Below are positions 33,838-45,866 of a stretch of 64,000 bases of DNA, one piece after another (the first letter of the stretch is position 1; each line of letters opens with the position of its first letter). The stretch covers positions 62,001 to 126,000 of the forward strand of contig NW_026893843.1 of NCBI RefSeq assembly GCF_032452875.1, written 5' to 3'. This stretch comes from Bos javanicus. Lineage: Eukaryota > Chordata > Mammalia > Artiodactyla > Bovidae. Position numbers and translations under genes: made by a program. Under the pieces are notes generated by a model. It was not told the origin of the DNA, did no database searches, and worked only from the letters and a program-made list of their open reading frames with translations.

Positions 33838-35588
33838 GAAGATTAGAAATAACAAGGGAACATTTCATGCAAAGATGGGCACAATAGACAGAAACAGCAA
33901 GGACCTAACAAAAGCAAAAGAGAGTAAGAAGAGGTGGTACACAGAAGAACTGTGCAGAAAAGGTCTTAAAGACCCAGATAACCACAATGGCATAGTCACT
34001 CACCTAGAGCCAGACATCCTGGAGTATGAAGTCAAGTGGGCCTTCAGAAGCATCACTATGAACAAAGCTAGTGGAGGTGATGGAATTCCACCTGAGCCAT
34101 TTAAAAATCCTAAAAGATGATGCTGTTAAAGTGTTGCACTCAATATGTCAGCAAAACTCAACAGTGGCCACAGGACTGGAAAAGGTCAGTTTTCATTTGA
34201 ATGCCAAAGAAGGGCAATGCCAAAGAAAGTTCAAACTACAGTACAGTTGCTTTCATTTCACATGCTAGCAAGATAATACTCAGAATCCTTCAAGATAAGC
34301 TTCAACAGCATGTGAACCAAGAACTTCCAGATGTACAAGATGGATTTAGAAAAGGCAGAGGAACTGGAGGTCAAATTGCCAGTATCCATTGTATCATAAA
34401 AAAAGGAAGAGAATTCCAGGAAAAAAAAATATACTACTGCTTCACTGACTATGCTAAAAATTTTGTGTGGATCACAACAAACTGTGGAAAATTCTTCAAG
34501 AGATGGGAATACCAGACCACCTTAGTGGCTCCTGAAAAACTTGTATGCAGGTCAAGAGGCAATGTTTAGAACCAGCCATGAAACAATGGATTGGTTCAAA
34601 ACTGGGAAAGGAGTATGTCAAGGTTTTATATTTTCACCCTGCTTATTAACATCTATGAAGAGGACATCATGTGAAATGCACAGCTGGATGAAGCACAAGC
34701 TGGAATTAAGATTGCCAGGAGAAGTATCAACAACTTCAGGTGTGCAGATGATACTACCCTAAAAACAGAAAGTGAAAAAGAACTTAAGACCCTCTTGATG
34801 AAGTTGAAAGAAGAGAGTGAAAAGCCTGGATTAAAATTCAACATTCAAAAAACTAAGATCATGGCATCTGGTCCCATCACTTCATAGCAAATAGATGGGG
34901 GAAAATGTAAACAGTAACAGATTTTATTTTCTTGGGCTCCAAAATCACTGTGGATGGTGACTGCAGCCATGAAATTAAAAGACACTTGCTCCATGGAAGA
35001 AAAGTTATGACATGGAATAAAATCTGTGACAAACCTAGTCAGCATATTAAAAGGTGAAAGATTTATATGATCTGAAGGAAAATGAAAGTATAGACAGCAT
35101 ATTAAAAAGCAGAGACATCACTTTGTGGACACAGGTTCATATAGTCAAATCTATGTCTTTTCCAGTAGTCATGCATGGATGTGAGAGTTGAACCATAAAG
35201 AATGATGAGCACTGAAGAAATCATGTTTTCAAACTGTGGTGCTGGAGAAAACTCTTGAGAGTCCCCTGGGCAGCAAGGAGATCAAACCAGTCACTCCTAA
35301 AGGAAACCAACTCTGAATATTTGTTGGAAGGACTGATGCTGAAGCTGAAGCTCCAACACTTTGGACACCTGATGTGAAGAACCAACTCATTAGAAAAGAC
35401 CTTTATGCTGGGAAATATCGAAGATGAGAAGGGGGTAATAGAGGATGAGATGGGTGGATGGCATCACCAATTCAGTGGACTTGAGTTTGAGCAAACTCCA
35501 GGAGATAGTGAAGACAGGGAAGCTGTTTTATTGCCATCCACAGAGTCGCAAAGAGTCGGACACAACTTAGCAACTGAACAACAACAAT
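33838..35588 (+). mobile_element. Diverged BovB LINE, 5'-truncated
   Basis: A 1.75 kb sense copy from the linker region (AACAAGGGAACATTTCATGC) to a tail ending GCAACTGAACAACAACAA. That tail differs from the CTGAACTGA or CTGAT tails of the younger copies. Only short, degraded frames survive: 33,827-34,120 covers the linker (MNKASGGDGIP), and 34,201-34,762 is RT in pieces. The ASP-type box reads VQMILP and has lost YADD. A stretch of about 55 bp at 35,037-35,091 is bracketed by direct repeats of CAGCATATTAAAA. It is among the oldest BovB copies here. Confidence 0.9.
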
Positions 35589-36513
35589 GATATGCATGTT
35601 TGTGTATAATCATGAAGTACTAGGTATAAAATATCACTGCAACATTTGCGAAGTATATTTATAGACTCTCATTTCTCCAGATTGGGCAGAAATGTTTCAT
35701 TAAATCTATAGTATTAAAAAGAGAAACTAGGTTTTCCTTTTATTTTTCCTTGACAAGAGACTTGAAAATAAACCCTGTTTAATGTACTCTCTTCAACATT
35801 GATACAAAATGGCCCCTGGAAAAGATGAAACCCTTAGTACTGCTTTCACTGTGCATGAATCACTAAGAAGTAATGAAAGTTGGGTAATCCTATTTAAATG
35901 TTTATTGAAAAGAACTGAAGATTAATCCATAAAGTACTTTTAGGAGAAAATATGTGTGCTTATATTTCTCTCTCTCAGACAAGATGGTAAGTTTTTTGAG
36001 AGAAGAGTCTGTTTAGTCATAGTTTGACTATTGCTCTCCACAGCATGGAACAAACACATATGTAATATTTATGATATTTACAATAAGTAAATGTTTTCTT
36101 TGCTCTTTTTGGCTTGTGGAAACAAAGTGATGAATTTATTAAGATCAATGTTTCTTCCTTAATCATGTTTATAACTTGCCTTGGAATTTGGACCATCCTG
36201 TGCATATTAGCACTCAAAAAAGCATTAGTTTGGTTGAAAATTCTATCTAGAATTCTTTCAAAAACATTGCTTACTGGTATATTAAAAATGGCATAGAGAT
36301 TAATAGACTTTTTAAAATGATTTTTTTCCTTTAGTGGTTAGGATATGGAAATGAGTGTACATAGATCTATATTTGTTCATATGATTTTAAATCATTGGAG
36401 TCAAGTTTTTAGGACTTCTTTTGTATCATACATCAAAAGGAAACTTCTTTTTGATGGTAACTGGTCTTCAGTTTTGGAATAATTGAAGACAATTCATGTG
36501 AAGGGATCTGTGA

Positions 36514-36558
<45 letters not shown>

Positions 36559-37285
36559 TGGTTTAAATTTTTAATTTTCTTCTCAGATATGTATTACTGG
36601 TGCCTGATGCCAGCAAACTTCATTTTACAATAAAATATTTTACATTATAAAGTATTGTAAGTGACAACTGATGAAATATACTATGCATTATTTTAGGGAC
36701 TTATTGAGGATATTGTCTTAACTCATCGCTCATTCCCTTTATTAATTTAACATCAATTTTTTTTTCTTCTAAGCACAGTGTCTGAATCAGATTAATTGCC
36801 TTCAAGATATTTCATCATCATTATTGAAAATTATTAAAATTATTATATTTCCCTTTTTCTCTACCAGGGATTTTCATCCATGCATCATAACTACAATGCT
36901 CAAATGTTGATAATTGTATGAAACATCCTCACTGTTGAACCTTCTTTGTATTTACTGTGGTTCTAATTGTATATATTTTCATTTTCACTTGTATGAATAT
37001 ATGCTGTTCTGTAGATAATTTCAATATTTTATATTTATTTAATGCTAATAAAAACAGGTATCTATTTTTTATTTCTGTGCCTTAATATTGCCTTGCTATT
37101 CTCTTTCCAAGAGAAAAACATGCCACGCTTTTCTTGTTAAGCATAAGAACCAGAAATATATTTTATTTGTTCAGTTATGATTAAATGTCCATATATATTT
37201 TTCAAAATGTCCTTGTATTTATCCTTGGTGTACTTTCCATCATTCTAGATTAAGAAAAAATTTTAATCTATCTATGTATCTTTAT
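35589..37285. other. Right part of duplicated unit A
   Basis: 35,838-36,720 is related to 45,165-46,600 in unit B. Shared examples are ATGTTTATTGAAAAGAA (35,898) and TTCATATGATTTTAAATCATTGG (36,376). The (TA)n run at 36,516-36,555 is a microsatellite. 36,720-37,285 has no recognised content. Confidence 0.6.
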
Positions 37286-37289
37286 ATAT

Positions 37290-37515
37290 ATGAAAGTGAC
37301 AGTATTAGGCACTCAGTCGTTTCTGACTTTTTGCAACACCATGGAATGTAGCCTTCCAGCCTCCCTGTCAATTGAATGCTCCAAGCAAGAATGCTGGAGT
37401 GAATAGCCATTCCCTTCTCCAGGGGATCTTCCCACCCCAGGGATCAAACCCTATTCTCCAGCATTGCAGACAGATTCTTTACCATCTGAGCCACAAGGAG
37501 CCACAAGGGAAGCCC
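37290..37515 (-). mobile_element. Bov-tA SINE
   Basis: An antisense, diverged copy with core CAACACCATGGAATGTAGCC and antisense head ATCTGAGCCACAAGGAGCC. The phrase GCCACAAGG is duplicated at its end. Confidence 0.85.
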
Positions 37516-37521
37516 ATATGC

Positions 37522-37579
<58 letters not shown>

Positions 37580-37580
37580 T
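37516..37580. repeat. Compound (TA)n(TG)n(TA)n microsatellite
   Basis: TA, then TG, then TA runs directly after the SINE. The small frames crossing it translate as low-complexity HTHTHT and VCVCVC strings and are not genes. Confidence 0.92.
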
Positions 37581-38771
37581 GCATAGTTAAAACTGTAATG
37601 AATTAGGGAATGTAGCAATACCATCTTTAAATTAAGAGAGATTTTAAAAATCTCTGATCGTGCTTTGGTTTCTGACATGACACAATGAATGGTATAACAA
37701 TAGTTTGAAATCAGGAAAAACACTAAAATGAACAAAATGAGTTCCAGTGTTAGAAAATATTAAGAAAAACTTTCTCCTCATAGTTTTGCATTTATCATGG
37801 TTTTTGAGGTGGCTTTTAATTATAAAATGAGAGTGGATAGTGACTATACCGTATGATAGTGATTATGCAAATCTAGAGGTATACAGATAAGTACTCCATG
37901 ACAAAAATAATTGGGAGCAATTCATTAAATTGTTACAGCAGTTTTGATTTTTTTTCATATCATTCTTTGAATTTTGTTATATTCTAGTTTTCTTTTTAAC
38001 AAATATATTTACTCCCTAAATAGTATTACACATTTAAATATAAAACCTTTATTGTCAAAAATGTATCATTCTGCCCCTGATGATTTTAGTCATAGAGTAA
38101 ATATTTTGCTAGAAATAGTTTCTCTACCAACCTGGGCATAAATTTAGAGCATCACAAAGGTAGACCAAATCATTAGGTCCTTCATTTTGTGGCTCCTAAG
38201 GGAAAAGACAACTAGCTTCTCAAATCCTATTATAGCTGTTTTTGGTCCTTGAACTTTTGCCCCTGGAGACAGGCAAAGAAATCTTTCTTGATAATTGGTC
38301 CATAAGGATGAGCAAACGTTTCATTATCAACAATTCCCAGTATATGATCTACCCTGGAAATATTAGGATGATATGAAAAGCATGCTCTTCTCTGCTGATG
38401 TACCTATAGAGTGGAGTCCCGAAATTCTTTTCAGGTATCACTTCCTGGCAAATTTTACATTTGATCAGGAGCTGAATAAAATTTCTAGTTTGATTTACTT
38501 TTCCCTAAGAAGAATACAAAATGAATGCATTAAAATTTAAACATAATTTATCTTAAAAAAGAACCATGTTTATTACAGAAATTTTCAACTGATGACCTTC
38601 ATGTTTTATCTGTGAGCAAAATTTGTGGCTGACACTTCATAGACAGATAATACTGAAAGAAGTGTATTTTACCAACCTTGACCTCCAGTATTATTCTCAA
38701 AGGTAGAAGGTTTTAGGTAGAATCAAATAAAATGGAGATATTTTCAGAATATGTACATTGATATCATTTAA
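37581..38771. other. Left part of duplicated unit B
   Basis: Homologous to unit A from about 37,800. No gene recognised. Confidence 0.6.
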
Positions 38772-39040
38772 GGAGAAGGCAATGGCACCCCACTCCAGTA
38801 CTCTTGTCTGGAAAGTCCCATGGATGGAGGAGCCTGGTAGGCTGCAGTCCATGGGGTCGCTAAGAATCGGATACGAATGAGTGACTTCACTTTCTCTTTT
38901 CACTTTCATGAATTGGAGAAGGAAATGGCAACCCACTCCAGTGTTCTTGCCTGGAGAATCCCAGGGACAGGGGAGCCTGGTGGCCTGCCATCTATGGAGT
39001 CGCACAGAGTCGGACACGACTGAAGTGACTTAGCAGTAGA
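38772..39040 (+). mobile_element. BOV-A2 SINE
   Basis: A full sense dimer. It has no counterpart at the matching position in unit A (around 29,310). Confidence 0.93.
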
Positions 39041-39329
39041 AGTAAGTAATGCCAAGATTTGTAGAACCAGAAATATGAAGTTGATGTAATCATGGTCTGC
39101 AATCAATGTGTGAATTTAGAGATATAATTTTGGAAGAAATTTAATTTTGAATTATCAAGTTGTACAAGCATCCTATTGTTTGAAGATTAATACTAACATA
39201 TGGTCTATAACTTAGTATATGCTACTGAAGTTCAATAAAGTTGAAATTGCTATTAGTAAAATATTTAATATATTGGGAAAGAAAGGACAGTGCATGGTGC
39301 ATTAAACTATATATATCAAACAATTATAA

Positions 39330-40180
39330 ATGTTGGGCTGGAAAAAGCACAAGCGGGAATCAAGATTGCCAGGAGAAATATCAATAACCTCAGATATGCA
39401 GATGACACCACCCTTATGGCAGAAAGTGAAGAGGAACTAAAAAGCCTCTTGATGAAAGTGAAAGAAGAAAGTGAAAAAGTTGGCTTAAAGCTCAACATTC
39501 AGAAAACGAAGATCATGGCATCTGGTCCCATCACTTCATGGGAAATAGATGGGGAAACAGTGGAAACAGTGCCAGACTTTATCTTTTGGGGCTCCAAAAT
39601 CATTGCAGATGATGACTGCAGCCATGAAATTAAAAGACGCTTACTCCTTGGAAGGAAAGTTATGACCAACCTAGATAGCATATTCAAAAGCAGAGATATT
39701 ACTTTGCCAACAAAGGTCCGTCTAGTCAAGGCTGTGGTTTTTCCAGTGGTCATGTATGGATGCAAAAGTTGGACTGTGAAGAAAGCTGAGTGCTGAAGAA
39801 TTGATGCTTTTGAAGTGTGGTGTTGAAGAAGACTCTTGAGAGTCCCTTGGACTGCAAGGAGATCCAACCAGTCCATTCTAAAGGAAATCAGCCCTGGGTG
39901 TTCTTTGGAAGGAATGATGCTAAAGCTGAAACTCCAGTACTTTGGCCACCTCATGCAAAGAGTTGACTCACTGGAAAAGACTCTGATGCTGGAAGGGATT
40001 AGGGGCAGGAGGAAAAGGGGATGACAGAGGATGAGATGGCTGGATGATATCACCGACTCAATGGATGTGAGTCTGAGTGAACTCCGGGAGATGGTGATGG
40101 ACAGGGAGGCCTGGTGTGCTGCGATTCTTGGGGTTGCAAAGAGTTGGACACGACTGACCGACTGAACTGAACTGAACTGA
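39330..40180 (+). mobile_element. BovB LINE, 5'-truncated
   Basis: A sense copy from just before the YADD box (frame 39,290-39,796 includes NNLRYADDTTLMAESEEELK) through the C-terminal domain to the ACTGAACTGAACTGAT tail. Stop codons and frame breaks lie near 39,795-39,830. Absent from unit A. Confidence 0.94.
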
Positions 40181-40435
40181 TATATCAATTTATATATACA
40201 TCAAATTACCCATTATATATATCTCAAACAATTTTTTGTTATTATATAACTAAAAATGTTGCAGGTTTGCTGAAATCAGTCATAAATAAGAATATAGATA
40301 GTATTATGGGTATTCCTTCTCAGGTCAATCTACCTTGGTAGAATATTGCATCCAATATTTAATAGCTCTGACTCTGGTTGGGTTAACTAAATTCACAGTG
40401 TTTTTTTTCTCATATGAAGAATGTGTCAAATGGTA
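40181..40435. other. Unit B flank upstream of the OR pseudogene
   Basis: Related to 29,815-30,265 of unit A, which carries different insertions. No gene seen. Confidence 0.55.
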
Positions 40436-40718
40436 CTGCTACTGCTGCTGCTGCTAAGTCACTTCAGTCGTGTCCAACTCTGTGTAACCCCATAGACAGC
40501 AGCCCACCAGGCTCTGCCATCCCTGGGATTCTCCAGGCAAGAACACTGGAGTGGGTTGCCATTTCCTTCTCCAATGCATGAAAGTGAAAAGTGAAAGTGA
40601 AGTCACTCAGTCATGTCCGACTCTTAGAGAGCCCATGGACTGCAGCCTCCCAGGCTCCTCCATCCATGGGATTTTCCAGGCAAGAGTACTGGAGTGGGGT
40701 GCCATTGCCTTCTCCACA
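40436..40718 (-). mobile_element. BOV-A2 SINE with exact target-site duplication
   Basis: A full antisense dimer that begins with (GCT)n. CAAATGGTACT occurs on both sides, directly adjoining the element. Absent from unit A. Confidence 0.95.
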
Positions 40719-41048
40719 AATGGTACTAACTACGGTATAATAATCTCATGGTAATTAAATGCATTAATAATGACAAGCCTTAAAACAGTATCAGTCATTC
40801 TAATTATTCAACTGTACTAGGTTTTGCTACATTATATTCCAGTATATAGTTATCCTTATTTTATATTTGGTAGTCAAATTAAGAGTTTTCTTTTCATATT
40901 CTCTATAGCCCTCTTCTCAATTTCTAGAAACATCAAACTATACCATCAAGTATAAATATATCATGTTGTTTATAAAAACCCAAGCTTTTTGAAGTAATTC
41001 ATGTCAAGTATCAACTTTGATCTCAACAGTTTGGAGCACTTGAACACT

Positions 41049-41997
41049 ATGGGCAGAAGGAATATCACACAGGTGTCTGACGTCATCCTCATGGGACTGA
41101 CAGACTCTGAAGAGATCCGGCTGGTCCTCTTCACCCTCTTTCTCCTAATATACATGATCACTGTGCTGGGGAAGGTGGGGATGATCCTGATAATCTCCCT
41201 GGATTCCCAGCTTCACACACCCATGTATTCTTTCCTCAGTCACTTGTCATTTCTTGACCTCAGTTACTCAAGTGTCATCACCCCTAAAACCTCAAACAAT
41301 TTAATAAATTCCAAGAAGAATATTTCATACGTGAACTGCTTCACTCAGATGTATTTCTTTGTCTTCTTGGGCGCCACTGAATGTTTCCTTCTCTCCTCCG
41401 TGGCCTATGATCACTATGGAGCCATCTGGAGGGTAATGCAACCCTCTGCATTACCAGGTAGTTATGTCCACCAGGCAATGCTGCTCTCTCATCTTTGGAT
41501 CCTATTTGATTGGCTCTATGGACACCTCTGTCAATGTTCTGTGCTTGAGTGGATTGCATTTCTGCAACTCAAAGATAATTTATCACTTTTTCTGTGATGG
41601 ACCAGCAATTTTAGCACTGTCCTGCACTGACACATATGACATTGAAATCATCATATTCATTTCTACTGGTTCCACCTTAGTGGTGTCTCTTATCACAATA
41701 TCTGTGTAGTATGTGTCCATCCTGTCTACTATCCTGAAAATTACTTCCACTTCAGGGAAACAAAAAGCCTTCTCTACCTGTGCCTCCCATCTCCTGGTGG
41801 TCACCATCTTCTATGGCACTATGATTTTCACTTACTTAAAACCAAGTAAGTCCTACTCCTTGGGAAAGGATCAAGTGGCTTCTGTTTTTTATACTATTAT
41901 CATCCCCATGCTGAACCCCCTTATATACAGTCTTAGAAACAAAGAAGTAAAAAATGCACTCAATAGGGTCATGAAGAAGAGAAAAGACCCCAAATAA
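41049..41997 (+). pseudogene. OR8H-like: OR8H-like olfactory receptor pseudogene, copy B
   Basis: Paralogue of copy A, with the same MGRRNIT start (41,049) and the same GKVG in TM1. Frame 1 runs through TM3 to VAYDHYGAIW, so the DRY arginine is replaced by His. An insertion of about 10 bp just after (near 41,427) shifts the frame, giving a false continuation to 41,597. In the shifted frame the OR sequence resumes as NPLHYQVV (from about 41,440) and runs through loop 2 (HFFCDGPAILALSCTD, cysteines kept). A TAG at 41,707-41,709 falls at the start of TM5/loop 3, where copy A reads SASYV. It then runs open through KAFSTCASH and PMLNPLIYSLRNKEVKNAL to the normal end. One frameshift and one stop make it a pseudogene. 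Its lesions differ from those of copy A. Confidence 0.88.
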
Positions 41998-42407
41998 TTA
42001 AAATAACAGTGATGTTATAACTTCAAAGTCATTTTTCTTTTCATTCCTGTAGTTAATTTCCTTGCTGTCTCTTCAGAGACAAATATAATTGTTTGTTTGT
42101 TTATTTATTTTGCTGAGCCATCATGCCTAACTAAATATAATCTTGGGTATTTTTAAGAATATGCCTTTGGAAATCTATATTGTAATTGGAAACCAGAACC
42201 ATGTTAAACTATAGTCTAACTATACACATTTTTAAGTGAAACTGATTTCCTAAATTAAAAAAAATATATAGTTGTCAGCTTTTAAAATATGTCATATATA
42301 TTCCAAAACATAATCCAACTTCAGAGAATGTTATGATGGAAAAGAGGTCAGTTTTAGGAACAATGATGCCAATTTCAGAAATCGTTTCCTTTACTTTATA
42401 GAGAAGC
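41998..42407. other. 3' flank of OR8H-like copy B
   Basis: Homologous to 31,918-32,322. No separate gene. Confidence 0.7.
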
Positions 42408-42862
42408 GTTATAGCAGAGTGATTATGAGCACTTGCTTGGGAACCAAACATTCCAAAATTTAGATTCTAGGACTGCTGCTCTATTACTTATATAACCATA
42501 AATCACTGAAAATTCAAGCCTCAAAGTTCCTCAACTGCACTAGATACATAATAATTCCAAGTCCATATAGTTACTATAAGGGGCTTCTTAGGTGGCTCAG
42601 TGGTAAACAATCCATCTGTCTATGCAAGAGACATGTGTTCGATCCCTGGGTCTGGAAGATCCCTGGAGACGGACATGACAACCCACTCCAGTGTTCTAGA
42701 AAATTCCATGGACAGAGAAGCCTGGTGGGCTACAGTCCATAGGTTTGCAAAGAGTCTGACAGGACTGAGTGACTCAGCATACATGCACTCACACACATAG
42801 TTACTATAAAGATTAAATCAATTCATGTATGCAAAGCATTTAAGGCCATACTAATAAATGTT
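42408..42862 (+). mobile_element. MIR SINE, split by a Bov-tA
   Basis: Counterpart of 32,323-32,577. It starts GCAGAGTGATTATGAGCAC, breaks at 42,579, and resumes at about 42,798 with GTTACTATAAAGATTAAATC. It ends at ACTAATAAATGTT, where a BovB begins. Confidence 0.75.
42580..42783 (+). mobile_element. Bov-tA SINE inside the MIR
   Basis: A full sense copy. ATAGTTACTATAA occurs on both sides as its target-site duplication (about 42,566-42,578 and 42,798-42,810). Unit A has the uninterrupted site. Confidence 0.92.
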
Positions 42863-42865
42863 TCA

Positions 42866-44495
42866 GTTTTCAGTTCAGTTCAGTCGCTCAGTCGTGTCTG
42901 ACTCTTTGCGACCCCATGAGTTGCAGGATGACAGGCCTCCCTGTCCATCACCAACTACCAGAGTTTACCCAAACTCATGTCCATCAGGTCAGTGATGCCA
43001 TCCAGCCATCTCATCCTCTGTCATTCCCGTCTCCTCCTGCCCCCAATCCCTCCCAGCATTAGAGTCTTTTCCAATGAGTCAACTCTTCGCATGAAATGGT
43101 CAAAGTACTGGAGTTGCAGCTTTAGCATCATTCCTTCCAAAGAAATCCCAGGGCTGATCTCCTTCAGAATGAACTGGTTGGATCTCCTTGCAGTCCAAGA
43201 GACTCTCAAGAGTCTTCTCCAACACCACAGTTCAAAACCATCAATTCTTCCCCACTCAGCCTTCTTCACAGTCCAACTCTCACATCCATACATGATCACA
43301 GGAAAAACCACAACCTTGACTAGACGCATCTTTGTTGGCAAAGTAATGTCTCTGCTTTTGAATATGCTATCTAGGTTCGTCGTAACTTTCCTTCCAAGGA
43401 GTAAGCGTCTTTTAATTCCATGGCTGCAGTCATCATCTGCAGTGATTTTGGAGCCCCCAAAAATAAAGTCTGACACTGTTTCCACTGTTTCCCCATCTAT
43501 TTCCCATGAAGTGATGGGACTGGATGCCATGATCTTCATTTTCTGAATGTTGAGTTTTAAGCCAACTTTTTCACTCTCCACTTTTACTTTCATTAAGAAG
43601 CTTTTGAGTTCCTCTTCACTTTCTGCCATAAGGGTGGTGTCATCTGCATATCTGAGGTTATTGCTATTTCTCCCAGAAATCTTGATTCCAGCTTGTGTTT
43701 CTTCCAGCCCAGAATTTCTCATGATGTACTCTGTATATAAGTTAAATAAGCAGGGTAATAATATACAGCCTTGACGTACTCCTTTTCCTATTTGGAACCA
43801 GTCTGTTGTTCCATGTCCAGTTCTAATTGTTGCTTCCTGACCTGCATACAAATTTCTCAAGAGGCAGATCAGGTGGTCTGGTATTCCCATCTCTTTCAGA
43901 ATTTCCCACAGTTTATTGTGATCCACGCAGTCAAAGGCTTTGGCATAGTCAATAAAGCAGAAATAGATGTTTTTTCTGGAACTCTCTTGCTTTTTCAATG
44001 ATCCAGCGGATGTTGGCAATTTGATCTCTGGTTCCTCTGCCTTTTCTAAAACCAGCTTGAACATCAGGAAGTTCACGGTTCACGTACTGCTGAAGCCTGG
44101 CTTGGAGAGTTTTGAGCATTACTTTACTATCATGTGAGATGAGTGCAATTGTGCAGTAGTTTGAGCATTCTTTGGCATTGCCTTTCTTTGGGATTGGAAT
44201 GAAAACTGCCCTTTTCCAGTCCTGTGGCCCCTGCTGAGTTTTCCAAATTTGCTTTCATATTGAGTGCAGCACTTTCACAGCATCATCTTTCAGGATTTGA
44301 AATAGCTCATCTGGAATTCCATCACCTCCATTAGCTTTGTTCATAGTGATGCTTTCTAAGGCCCGCTTGACTTCACATTCCAGGATGTCTGGCTCTAGGT
44401 CAGTGATCACACCATTGTGATTATCCGGGTCACGAAGATCTTTTTTGTACAGTTCTTCTGTGTATTCTTGCCCTCTTCTTAATATCTTCTGTTGG
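42866..44495 (-). mobile_element. BovB LINE, 5'-truncated, long RT frame
   Basis: A 1.63 kb antisense copy with its tail at 42,866. The minus-strand frame 44,076-43,021 (351 codons) is uninterrupted and includes RT motif A (FIDYAKAFDCVDH), GVRQGCILLPCLFNL and YADD. The region upstream, 44,255-44,495, holds the linker in another frame. The element sits exactly at the end of the MIR, and unit A shows the site without it. Confidence 0.95.
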
Positions 44496-45019
44496 CCATT
44501 ATCATAAGAATATTGATATCCCTCCAGTATTTTTAACACACAGTGACTTCTTCGCAATGGATATATAGTTGTGTTTTATGCGTTATTTTAGGTTGATTTA
44601 AAAGGGAAACACACAAACAGCTAAGGAAATGCTCACCACCTCACAATTTTGGATTCTGAGTGGAATATGTTAATATTGTAAAAATTTGAAAAATATTGAA
44701 AATTTAAGGAAATAAAAATGCACTGGAAGTTATTATGTGTTTAGTATGTGTTCTTCTGGATTGATAATTATTTAGGTTTTGTGTGTGTATATTATGAACA
44801 TGTGTGATATTTCTGACATTTCCTATATTTTTGAGACTTTCTACATACACTTACGTGTATAAACTTGAATATTCTTTTTATCATTGAAATCTAAGATGAT
44901 TGAGTTTGTATGTGAGAAAGATGCTCATTTTGCCATTCTTTGGGCATGAAATGTTATTGAATTCATCAAGTTAACATTGTGCATGAAATGTTATAATTTT
45001 GATGACTCCCTGAAAATAT
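44496..45019. other. Distal flank, unit B
   Basis: Starts with GTTGGCCATTAT, matching unit A at about 32,567, then becomes hard to align. No gene seen. Confidence 0.45.
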
Positions 45020-45165
45020 TGATTTTATTTTTTAAATTTTTTATTTATTATTTATTTATTTTGGAGTGTAATAGCTTTACAATGGTGTGTTAGAATCTTC
45101 TGTACAACAGAGTGAATCACTTATTACACACATATCCCCTCACTCTGAGCCTCTCTCCATGCTTT
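45020..45165 (-). mobile_element. L1 3' UTR fragment
   Basis: The antisense pattern GGAGTGTAATAGCTTTACAATG, then ACAGAGTGAATCACTTATTA, then CATATCCCCTCACTC is typical of a mammalian L1 3' end. It abuts sequence homologous to unit A position 35,838. Confidence 0.7.
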
Positions 45166-45510
45166 CATTGTGCATGAAACACTGAGTGGTAATGAAAGAA
45201 TTTGGGAAATCACATTTAAATGTTTATTGAAAGGAAGTGAAGATTAATTTGAAAAGGTGTTTTTAAAAGAAAATGTATGTGTATAATATTTCTCTCTCTC
45301 CAAATATATTGTAAGCTCTTTGAGAAAAGAATTTGGTTAGTCATAGTTTTACTCTCCACAACATGTAGCAAATGTATTTATTCAATATGCAAGTAAATAT
45401 TTTCTTCCATTTTTGCTTGCTGGTGAAGGCACAGTGATGAATTCATTAAAATGAAAGATTTTACTTCATTTAAGTTTATATTATGTTTTCATATTTGCAC
45501 TTCTTCCTGT
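45166..45510. other. Distal flank, unit B
   Basis: Homologous to 35,838-36,150. No gene recognised. Confidence 0.6.
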
Positions 45511-45728
45511 GGCTTCCCAGGTGGCATTGTGGTAAAGTACCTGCCTGCCACTGCAAGAGACATAAGAGATGTGGCTTGATCCCTGGGTTGGGAAGATCCC
45601 TGGAGGAGAGCATGGCAACCTGCTCCAGTCCTCTTGCCTGGAGCATCATGTGGACAGAGGAGCCTGGCAGGCTACAGTCCATGGGGTCACACAGAGTCAG
45701 ACATTCCTGAAGGTACATAGCAGGCACA
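45511..45728 (+). mobile_element. Bov-tA SINE
   Basis: A sense copy (GGCTTCCCAGGTGGCATTGT to GACATTCCTGAAGG). Absent from the matching place in unit A (about 36,190). Confidence 0.9.
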
Positions 45729-45866
45729 AAGGTGAATATTAGCACTCAAAAAATATTATTTTAATTGAAAATTCTGACTATCAAAAAAACTCTTAACACA
45801 TGTGCAAAATATGGCCTAGTGATTAACCGATAGATTTCATTTCCAATTACTTTTTCCTTTGTAGTT

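Larger units (their letters stand above)
28030..36720. repeat. Tandem segmental duplication, unit A
   Basis: Unit A resembles unit B (about 37,800-46,600) in the same order and orientation: upstream flank, OR8H-like pseudogene, MIR, then distal flank. Matching anchor points are 28,675/38,146, 30,968/41,049, 32,323/42,408, 35,840/45,165 and 36,340/46,252. The offset changes between anchors because different mobile elements inserted in each unit. Confidence 0.8.

Noticed and set aside
37451..37735. Frame encoding HTHTHT / VCVCVC strings
   Set aside because: It is translation of the compound (TA)n(TG)n microsatellite and an adjoining SINE.
41341..41559. Minus-strand frame across OR8H-like copy B
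   Set aside because: Antisense shadow of the OR coding sequence, with no features of its own.
43021..44076. A 351-codon open frame on the minus strand
   Set aside because: It is a 5'-truncated BovB RT region, with a known tail and no endonuclease.
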